Origin: Termitomyces sp. T153
Lineage: Eukaryota > Basidiomycota > Agaricomycetes > Agaricales > Lyophyllaceae
NCBI GenBank assembly: GCA_018296165.2
Contig: JACKQL020000039.1
Coordinates: forward strand, 433,935-497,934
DNA length: 64,000 nt
Reading direction: 5' to 3'
Shown here: positions 56,613 through 64,000 of the stretch, piece after piece
Numbering within the stretch: position 1 is the stretch's first letter
Layout: every line of letters begins with the position of its first letter
The notes under the pieces: generated by a model
Databases searched by the model: none
Seen by the model: only the letters and a program-made list of their open reading frames with translations
Told to the model about the DNA's origin: nothing
Program-made: the position numbers and the translations under genes

Positions 56613-59160
56613 ATGTCTGCGTTTAACCCTGCATATAACCCCATCGGTTACCCAACCAATGCCTATGGCCGACCCCTACTGGAAAATCCCTACGCCCCCT
56701 TCTACCCAGGTCCCTTTGCGGATCAATACGTGCCCTGTCACTGGACCCCTGACCCCAACCAGGCATACTACGCCCCCTCCATCAGCCAGGGAATACCCCT
56801 GGGCTGGCGCTGCCCTTCCGCATTCCACGCCAATGGCAATAATCCCTGTATCAACCCCAGAGGATACTCTGCAGCACCCCCCAACCCCACCTACCTTTCC
56901 CCCGCCCATTACTATGCGTATCCAATCCCCACTGCAGCCCCAGTCCCTCCGGAACCCATGGATAACTATTCCCTCCCCTGCCCACTGTTTGCCGCTCAAA
57001 CTCCTCTTTCTCCTAGGCAGCAAAGGGTCAAAGCCTATGCCCAGCAACGTGACAAAGTCCTCCACTTCCTCCGCCTGTCCCCCATGGAATTTGCAAGGCA
57101 TACCCGCACCCTCCTCACCAACCTAGGCTACCCCAATGCCTCCGCAACTCCGGAGGTCTGGGCAGATCGACTCCTTGACTTCCACAAATGCTACCTGCAA
57201 GGGAACCTCCCAGAGAATATGCAAGGCACCCTGGGCATCGACAATAACTTACAGAATAAGCTCCGCGCCTTGGTCGAAGAAATCCATACTAGCCCAAACC
57301 CCCACCCCTTCAAAGACCCTCTGAATCCCGCCTGCTCCTTCCACGTGCAATGTGAGGAACCCGTCGGAACACAAAACAAAGCCCCATCTCCCCTTCCCTG
57401 TCAGCAGGAAGAACTCAACACGGCCTCCAGCATCTTGAGGAACCTCAACCCCATGGGGGGGGTTGTTTGACCAACCCGCCACCCACACCTTGGCTCTCTC
57501 CACCCAGCCCTGGGCCAGCTCCGTGCCCAGTGCCTTCTGAACCTGGGACCAACCCACCACCCCTGAACTCCATTCCCAACGACCGCCCCTACATGTTGAC
57601 GACAACAACCAGACCCTCTCCTATATCGACGAGCCGGGCAACCCCGCCAACAAACATGCCCCGCGCAACGGGCCTCAACGAGACTGACCCCCCCCCACTT
57701 CAATCTCCGCGCCCCTCATATCAATGCCCCTCTGCCCCGTCCCAATGCCCCAGTTCCCCCGCGACAGCCCATGGGCCTCGGGGTGCCCCGACCCCCTTTT
57801 TTCACCAACCCCTCTTGTCCCCTGCCTGCCCCAATGCCTAATCCCTCCACCGACACCAACTATTTCAGACCCCCGACCCCTGGAGGACCCCAGGACCCAC
57901 CCTGGGTAGTGTGGGTCAAAACCCCGGTGGAGGACCACCCAATGGCGGACCTCCTAGAGGATGGGGCCCGGCGATGGACAACTTTCCCCCCCAGCATGGA
58001 AACGGAAATCACTACTACTACTACTACTACAACGCCGGACCCCCATCTCGAACTCAAAATTCACAGGACAATACCTATGACACACTGGCCTGGGAGGGTA
58101 AACTCAACATCCAGAAGCCTGAACCCCTCACCAGCCATGACCCTTGGAAGTGGCAAATCTTCCTGACTCAGTGTTTAACTATGTTCCAAGCTAAGCCCAT
58201 CACTTTTCAGCTTGAGAGCTCACAAGTAGCCTTCGCCGCATCATACTTGCAGGGCATTGCCTTTGACCACTACACCGCGCTACTCTGGTTCAACCCAAAC
58301 AATCCTGTACTCTCCAATTGGCTCACTTTCACCCAAGAGTTCTCGAGTAAGTTTGGCATCTTTGACACTGTAGCGGAGGCAGAGAAAAATCTCTTCAACC
58401 TCCAAATGCATGACCACCATAGTGGAGGCGGAGGAAAATCTCTTCAACTTCTGAATGTGCGACAACGAATGCTTCACGACCTTTATCGTACAATTTGAAC
58501 GAGAGGCCTACAAGACCGGCTGGAATTACAATGCCCTCCGGTTTGCCCTCCGTCGTGCCTATCCCAACGGATCAAGGACGTCCTTCACCTTGCGCCCAAG
58601 CAAACCACCTACGACAGGTACAAGGTGCTCATTACTCAGGTTGACCAACATTACTGGGAAGACCGCAGCAAAAACACGGCGCCCCAGACCTCTTGGAACA
58701 CCTCCGGTAACACCAACTGGCAGGCCGGAGCAACCAATGGCATTCGATCCTCAATCCCCACTAACCCCGCTAACCCCACACCCCGCTTCCCTCCGGGCCG
58801 AGGAGTCCCCAACACCAACCGACCCCCGGGGCAGTGCCCACCCGCCCAGCTCAACGCCGCCAACCTCCATGACACCCCAGTACCCCTGGATACCAACCCC
58901 AACAACCACAATGACATCCTGGACCCCACTGACAATCAAGAAGCCCTATGCGCAAACAGAATCCAGGACAGCCCATGAATCGACGTGCCAGAGGAAACAC
59001 AGGAGAAACGACGGAAGGAGGGCGCATGCATCCTATGTGGTGAGCAGGGACACTTTATTCGCAGTTGTCCTAAACGGCAGGTGATGGGACGCGCCGTGTG
59101 GACGATCGATGGAGAGGACTGTAACTACCAGTTCACAGAAAACGAGTCGGCGGTTTAGGT
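56613..59160 (+). pseudogene. Gag of family D element
   Basis: ATG 56613 opens MSAFNPAYNPIGYP, a Pro/Tyr-rich N-terminal part (to 57470) with a helical stretch RQQRVKAYAQQRDKVLHFLRL. A G run at 57457-57463 shifts the frame. 57911-58498 has six Tyr in a row from an ACT repeat (58011-58030) and then the capsid (WEGKLNIQKPEPL, then AASYLQGIAFDHYTALLW, FSSKFGIF). A direct duplication of about 49 bp (58371-58419 and 58420-58468) shifts the frame again. It then runs on in 58455-58980 and ends with a CCHC knuckle CILCGEQGHFIRSC near 59030-59075. It would bind and package the element RNA. Confidence 0.75.
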
Positions 59161-59229
59161 CTGGAAGACGCACTAGACTGCGGACCATATCCCAACGTCT
59201 TCTTTGCCCCAGCCACACTCCTCTGCGCA

Positions 59230-60270
59230 ATGGTACTCGCCCCGGATAACCCCCCAGCACACTTCCCCTCCCACTCCTCCACAAACCTCCTCCTCTGCAC
59301 CACTCTCCCCTTCACCGACAAACCTGTCCCCACACTAGTCGACAGCGGTGCCACCAATAACTTCATTGACGAATCTCTGGCAGCGCTCGCCCCACAACCT
59401 CTCCGCCACCTCCCCGCCCCGATCCCCCTCAAACTCTTTGATGGAGACTCTACCCCAGTGGGAGACATTACTCATTGCCTAGAAACGACCCTGACCTTCA
59501 TGGACGGACAACAGCAAGAACTCCAACTACTTGTCACAAAATTACACCCCTCTGCCCCCGTCGTCTTAGGGTTCTCATGGCTCTGCTCCACCAATCCCCG
59601 CGTCGATTGGCCAAGTCTCACCCTACGCCTTGACCGGGACAACCCCACCAACTCCAGACTGGTACCCTTTGATGTCTCACCCCCCTCCAAGAACTCCAAG
59701 ACCACGATCAACCAACCCTGGGCCCCTCTGCAACTTTGCTCTAGGTCTGCATGGTCGTTCGTCATCTATGTCCAACTTGGCGGCTTGCTCAAGGTACTCC
59801 CCGCCCTCATAGACAGCAGCGCCTCTGGTGTCTTCGTCAGCAACCAACTCGACCTCCGACACAATGACCTCGAAAAACCCCTCAAGCTCCAACTCTTTGA
59901 CGGGAGCCCTGCCATGACAAGAATCATGCAGTACCACAACAACACCCACACCCTTGATAATGACCTGCAGTTCCAGGCCCGACTCCTTGTTACCCAACTA
60001 CCCCCATCAACCCCAATCGTGCTCGGACTCCCGTGGCTGCAAGACGTCAATCCCGACATCAACTGGAAGAACCTCACCATGCAATTCCCCAGCCCTGAAG
60101 CAAGCTTAGTGGCCACCATCCACCTCCGCTTCCAGTCTATCTCTGATCTTGACGTTCCCCGCCCCAACACCATCACCTCTGGAACGACTCAGGATTCCCC
60201 AACCCCTGATGCCAACCCTGACAGAGAAAGAAGCACAACTCCATCTCCATCACCCTCGGACAAATTATGA
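59230..60270 (+). CDS. Family D protease region with two retropepsin-like units
   Basis: An open frame of 346 residues. The first unit (about residues 30-145) has LVDSGATNNF with D-S-G at 59341-59349, then KLFDGDSTPVGDI and LGFSWLCSTNPRVDW. The second unit (about residues 185-300) repeats the same order: LIDSSASGVF (59812-59820, so D-S-S), then QLFDGSPAMT and LGLPWLQDVNPDINW. The second active site has lost its Gly, probably by GGC to AGC. Retropepsins work as dimers, so a tandem pair could in principle fold as one two-lobed enzyme. This is inference. A long charged tail leads to the RT frame, which begins after stops at 60484. Confidence 0.7.
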   Translation: MVLAPDNPPAHFPSHSSTNLLLCTTLPFTDKPVPTLVDSGATNNFIDESLAALAPQPLRHLPAPIPLKLFDGDSTPVGDITHCLETTLTFMDGQQQELQLLVTKLHPSAPVVLGFSWLCSTNPRVDWPSLTLRLDRDNPTNSRLVPFDVSPPSKNSKTTINQPWAPLQLCSRSAWSFVIYVQLGGLLKVLPALIDSSASGVFVSNQLDLRHNDLEKPLKLQLFDGSPAMTRIMQYHNNTHTLDNDLQFQARLLVTQLPPSTPIVLGLPWLQDVNPDINWKNLTMQFPSPEASLVATIHLRFQSISDLDVPRPNTITSGTTQDSPTPDANPDRERSTTPSPSPSDKL

Positions 60271-60483
60271 CGGCTGCCCCCCAACATACCCTGAAATCAA
60301 TATAAAGGCCCACGCTACCTCAACCAGCAACGCCTGAAGCCCCCGACCAACCCCGACGTCACCCTGGACCCAACTGTTACACCTACAATACCCAACCCCA
60401 TCAACCCCGGAGACCTCGACATTAAAATCATTGGTGCCATCCCCTTCACACGCCTCCTATGAGAAGGCACCCCCATCTTCCAG

Positions 60484-61854
60484 TTGCAAGTCACGCCAGC
60501 CCTACCCGAGGAGTACCTCCACACAGGGACTACTGTGCCAGAAAGCAAGACAGAGGAACAGATCCTATCTGAAGTAGTTCCCCCAGAGTATCATGAGTTT
60601 GCTGACGTGTTCTCCAAAGGAAGTGCCAAGGAACTCCCTCCGCACCGCTCCTACGACCACAAGATTGACCTCAAAGAAGGTACCTCACCCCCGTTTGGCA
60701 AAATCTACAACATGTCCGAAATCAAGCTCCGGGCCCTGAAGGAATACCTCGATGACATGCTCAGCAAAGGTTTCATATGCCCGTTGATCTCCGCGGCTGG
60801 CGCCCCAGTTCTGTTTGCCAAGAAAAAAGACGGATCCCTCCGACTCTGTGTGGACTATTGGGGACTCAACAAAGTCACCAAAAAAAACTGGTACCCCCTC
60901 CCCTTAATTGGAGACCTTGTTGATCGTCTTTGCAGCGCCAAGATTTACACAAAAATCGACCTCTGTTCTGGCTACAACAATGTCTGGATCGCCCCGGGAC
61001 ATGAATGGAAGACTGCCTTTTGCACCCACTACGGCTTCTTTGAGTATCTCGTAATGCCCTTCGGAATGACTAACTCCCCCGCCACCTTCCAGTACTTCAT
61101 GAACAACATCTTCCACAACATGAACAACATTTTTGTCATTGTATATTTGGACAATATCCTGATCTACTCGAATTCGCCGGCAGAGCATTCGGAGCACATC
61201 CACCGTGTCTTGGAACGACTCTGAGAATATCACCTTCATGCTAAACCTGAGAAGTGTTCATTCCACACAATGGAAGTCAAATATCTCGGAGTCATCGTCA
61301 CCCCCAATGGTGTGTGCATGGACTCTGCCAAGGTTGACGCAATACTCAACTGGCCCTCCCCATGGAACGTCAAGGAGGTACAGTCATTCTTGGGGTTTGC
61401 TAACTTCTATCGCCGCTTCATTGACAACTACTCCGGGATCACCAAACCCCTCAACCAACTCACGCGGAAGGACACCCCTTGGGACTAGGACAGCAAGTGC
61501 CAGAGTGTATTCCTCCTCCTGAAGAAGGCCTTCACCTCCGCTCCAGTCCTCCGCCATTTTGACCCCTCCCTACTGATTGTGCTCGAATGTGACGCCTCCG
61601 ACTATGCTATCGCTGGGATACTCTCCCAGTTGGACTCGGGAGGCAAGGATCTCCGCCCCGTCGCCTTCTACACCCAATCAATGATCCCAGCGGAACTCAA
61701 CTACGATATTTACGACAAGGAACTCCTTGCAATCATCGAAGCCTTTCGTCAGTGGTGGGCCTACCTCGAGGGGTCCCTGCACCGCATCCAAGTCTACTCC
61801 GATCACAATAACCTGCAATATTTTACAACCACAAAACAGCTCAGCCACTGCTAA
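60484..61854 (+). pseudogene. Family D reverse transcriptase and RNase H
   Basis: 60484-61224 has PPHRSYDHKIDL, VLFAKKKDGSLRLCVDYWGLN (the W is probably CGG to TGG), YTKIDLCSGYNNVWI (motif A), FEYLVMPFGMTNSPATFQYFMN and VIVYLDNILIYS. In the last, YLDD reads YLDN (Asn codon at 61153-61155). TGA at 61222 interrupts, and the thumb and connection follow (61270-61488: [24 protein letters not shown]). TAG at 61486 comes next, then RNase H (61579-61854: LECDASDYAIAGILSQ, YDKELLAIIEAF, VYSDHNNLQYF). Stops and the lost Asp make it inactive. Confidence 0.85.
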
Positions 61855-63490
61855 GCTCAATGGTCCGAAACCCTTTTGGAGTACAATTTTACTATTCACT
61901 ACCACCCCGGGCAACTCGGCACAAAGCCCAACACCCTCACTTGAAGACCTGACATGTATCCGAAATAATCGTTTGAAACTGAACAAAATGCATTCAACCA
62001 TTGAGTGGTAATCCCACCTGAACATCTACATGCCGTGCTGATTTTAAACAAAGAAGGAATCCTCCAGCAAATCAGGAATTCACCCCTGGACCCCTTCTTC
62101 AACCAGCACGACCCCCGCAACAACCCCGACGAGTCGAGCATAGACAACCCCTTTTTGCTATCCCCAGACCACCGCCTCCTGCTCTGGAGTGGACAAATCT
62201 ACGCCCCAGACCACAAGTCCATTCGCCTCGACATACTCCGACAGCACCACAGTCACAAACTCCGGGGGCACCCAGGAATTCGTAAGACCCTTCAACTCAT
62301 CTCCTGGACTTATTTTTGGCCAGGAATGAAGAAGGACATCACGCGATACGTAAGAGCCTGCGAACCCTGCCTACGGGCCAAAGTACCCCACCACCACCCC
62401 CATGGATTACTGAAACCCCTCCCTGTTGGTCACCGCCCCTGGTCCTCAATATTGATGGATCATATCGTCGAACTCCCCGACTCCAAAGGTTTCGACGCAA
62501 TCCTTGTTGTCGTCTGCCGCCTTACTAAACAAGCCCTCTTCATCCCCTGCCACACCACCAACACCACTCCGGACTTTGCCAAACTATTTCTCAAACACAT
62601 ATTCTCCAAACACAGACTTCCCGACAACATCGTCTCTGACCGTGGACCCCTATTCGTATCCCATTTTTGGCAATTGCTGTGCAAGGCACTCGAAATCAAA
62701 ACCAGCCTCTCTACCGCCTATCACCCAGAAACCGACAGACAAACCGAACGCGTAAACCAGACGTTAGAACAGTATCTTCGCCTCTACGTTAACTATTTAC
62801 AGAACGACTGGCGTGTGGAGCTTCCCCTTGCCCAATTCACCTACAACAACATGCCTCACTCTGCCACCAGAGTTTCCCCCTTTTACACCAACAAGGGCTA
62901 CAATCCCCGACTCATGCTGTCCCTCAAAGACATCCCTTCCCACGTTGCCCACGAGGTCGCCGAGGACCTCCGATCCCTCCACCAATTCCTCTGGGACGAG
63001 ATCAACACCGCCAACCAAGCCTACTCCAAGCACGCCGATGCCCGTTGCAAGCCAACCCCCGACTGACCCTCTGGCACCTTGGTCTGGCTCAACCGGCGGA
63101 ATCTCAAGACCTGGAGGCCTTCCGTCAAACTCGACCACAAACACCTCGGCCCATTCAAGGTCCTCCAGAAGGTCTCCACCCACGCTTACAAGCTCGACCT
63201 GCCTCCGGGCCTGAAGGGCCTCCACCCTGTGTTCCACATTCGACTCCTTGAAAAGCACGCTCCAGTCCCCTTCCCCAGCCAACGCCCCAGCTGACCGCCC
63301 CCCATCGAAGTCGAGGACAAGTATCACTACAAGGTCGACGAGATCCTCGACTCCTGGATAGTCCGCGGCCAACTCCAGTACTTGGTCCGCTGGAAGGGCT
63401 ACAGACCTGAGGACAACATGTGGGAACCTGGAAAGAACCTCAACAGAGCCCCCAACAAACTCCGGGACTTCCACCGACAAAATCCTGCCA
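61855..63490 (+). pseudogene. Family D integrase with chromodomain
   Basis: 62005-63066 carries the zinc module (LRGHPGIRKT and ACEPCLRAK) and the full catalytic set: MDHIVELP, VSDRGPLF and ETDRQTERVN, the Gly before QTE being Arg here. The C-terminal barrel is in 63079-63294 (LVWLNRRNL, then GPFKVLQKV and HPVFHIRLLEKH). After a TGA at 63292 comes a chromodomain (63310-63490: [26 protein letters not shown]). Elements with this module belong to the chromovirus branch and target chromatin. Stops at 61852, 61942 and 63064 break translation, but the catalytic triad itself is kept. Confidence 0.85.
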
Positions 63491-63739
63491 AGCCCTGGAA
63501 CTCCTGGGACTGACCCAACACAGATGACAGTAGTGGGCATAACCCCCGCCTCTGGGTTCACCAGGGATTCAACTCCCACCAGTACTCTCCTACGTGTTTT
63601 CACTTACTCCTCTCCTCACTCTATCTGAAACTTCCCACACTCAGCAGAAGGACCAGGGAATGTATAGAGACAAGCAGTGCATATATATATTGAACAAGAA
63701 TGGGCAGAGAACAAGTCAACGATGGGGTCCGAATTCCCC
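63491..63739 (+). other. 3' region of family D element between pol and antisense gene
   Basis: 63505-63610 matches 715-830. The rest holds only short frames and a TATATATAT at 63682-63690. In the left copy the same interval leads into the 3' end of the antisense gene. Confidence 0.5.
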
Positions 63740-64000
63740 TCACTCCTCCTCCTCCTCCGACCCTAACCCCGCTACCCTTCCCACCATGAACACTTCCAAC
63801 TGCGCCACTACCACCGCCAGAACCTCGGGTTGCCTGGGAAGCGGTTCCCCCATGTCCGTCGCCATCTCCCACCACGCCCTGGGATCTGCCGTCACCCTCT
63901 GCCGATGCCCTGCCAACAGACGCCCCATCTGCGTAACCCCTTGACCCAACTCTGGCAGAAGGTCCCCGGGCATCCTTGCCAACCCATCATGGATGGACCC
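63740..64000 (-). CDS. 3' end of antisense accessory gene, family D, cut by window end
   Basis: The minus-strand frame 63740-63982 includes MGRLLAGHRQRVTADPRAWW, matching VGRLLAGHWQRNT in the antisense gene at 1075-1347. The rest of the gene, including any Cys cluster, lies past 64000. The frame is open here, so this copy may be better preserved, but only the tail is visible. It ends in a run of Glu (EEEEE). Confidence 0.4.
   Translation of the reverse strand, partial: GSIHDGLARMPGDLLPELGQGVTQMGRLLAGHRQRVTADPRAWWEMATDMGEPLPRQPEVLAVVVAQLEVFMVGRVAGLGSEEEEE

Noticed and set aside
62797..63603. 268-residue minus-strand frame
   Set aside because: It is the shadow of the family D integrase tail and chromodomain. 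GC-rich codons on the plus strand keep the opposite frame open.
1..64000. CRISPR arrays, bacterial operons, rRNA and tRNA genes
   Set aside because: No regularly spaced repeats with unique spacers, no prokaryotic gene layout, and no complete tRNA or rRNA sequence was recognised. The tRNA-like head at 15025 lacks a full cloverleaf.

Overview
The window looks like nuclear DNA of a mushroom-forming basidiomycete (Agaricomycetes). The host genes are cut by many introns of about 48-75 bp with GT..AG ends. The gene families are those typical of that group: a fungal Na+/H+ antiporter, a Crinkler-type kinase relic and LRR/F-box-like proteins. The flanks are packed with decayed Ty3/gypsy retrotransposons. 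I recognised no rRNA or tRNA gene. The species cannot be named from sequence alone.

Layout. (1) 1-3754: remains of gypsy family D, with LTR pieces, the tail of pol, and a minus-strand intron-containing accessory gene lying antisense to the element. (2) 3755-13990: a minus-strand chromodomain gypsy element (family C), decayed, with a tandemly duplicated LTR-gag head. (3) 13990-16859: gene-poor, holding a probable SINE-like retroposon with 12-bp target repeats. (4) 16860-35519: the host gene island. It holds two tandem Na+/H+ antiporter genes with the same ten-exon structure, a Crinkler-nuclease-kinase pseudogene between them, two duplicated LRR-like genes, a membrane-anchored LRR-like gene, and a 527-aa gene of unknown function with three degenerate partial copies. 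(5) 36168-54387: gypsy families B and A. Family A is present as two inverted, nearly identical copies, and family B is split between opposite strands, which points to an inversion. (6) 54388-64000: three nested family D LTRs, one inside the other, the innermost being the 5' LTR of an almost complete family D element that runs to the window end.

Nearly all retroelement reading frames are broken, and many breaks are explained by C-to-T or G-to-A change at CpG: CGA to TGA stops, and loss of catalytic Asp or Glu codons in reverse transcriptase and integrase. This suggests long-term decay of methylated CpG. The host genes in the island are mostly intact.

The observation most worth following is that two different gypsy families (A and D) each carry, between integrase and the 3' LTR, an antisense gene with spliceosomal-type introns. 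In both, an intron falls at or inside a similar cysteine cluster. In family A the gene sits in a segment of about 2.5 kb that one copy has and the other lacks. I do not recognise a described function for these accessory proteins.
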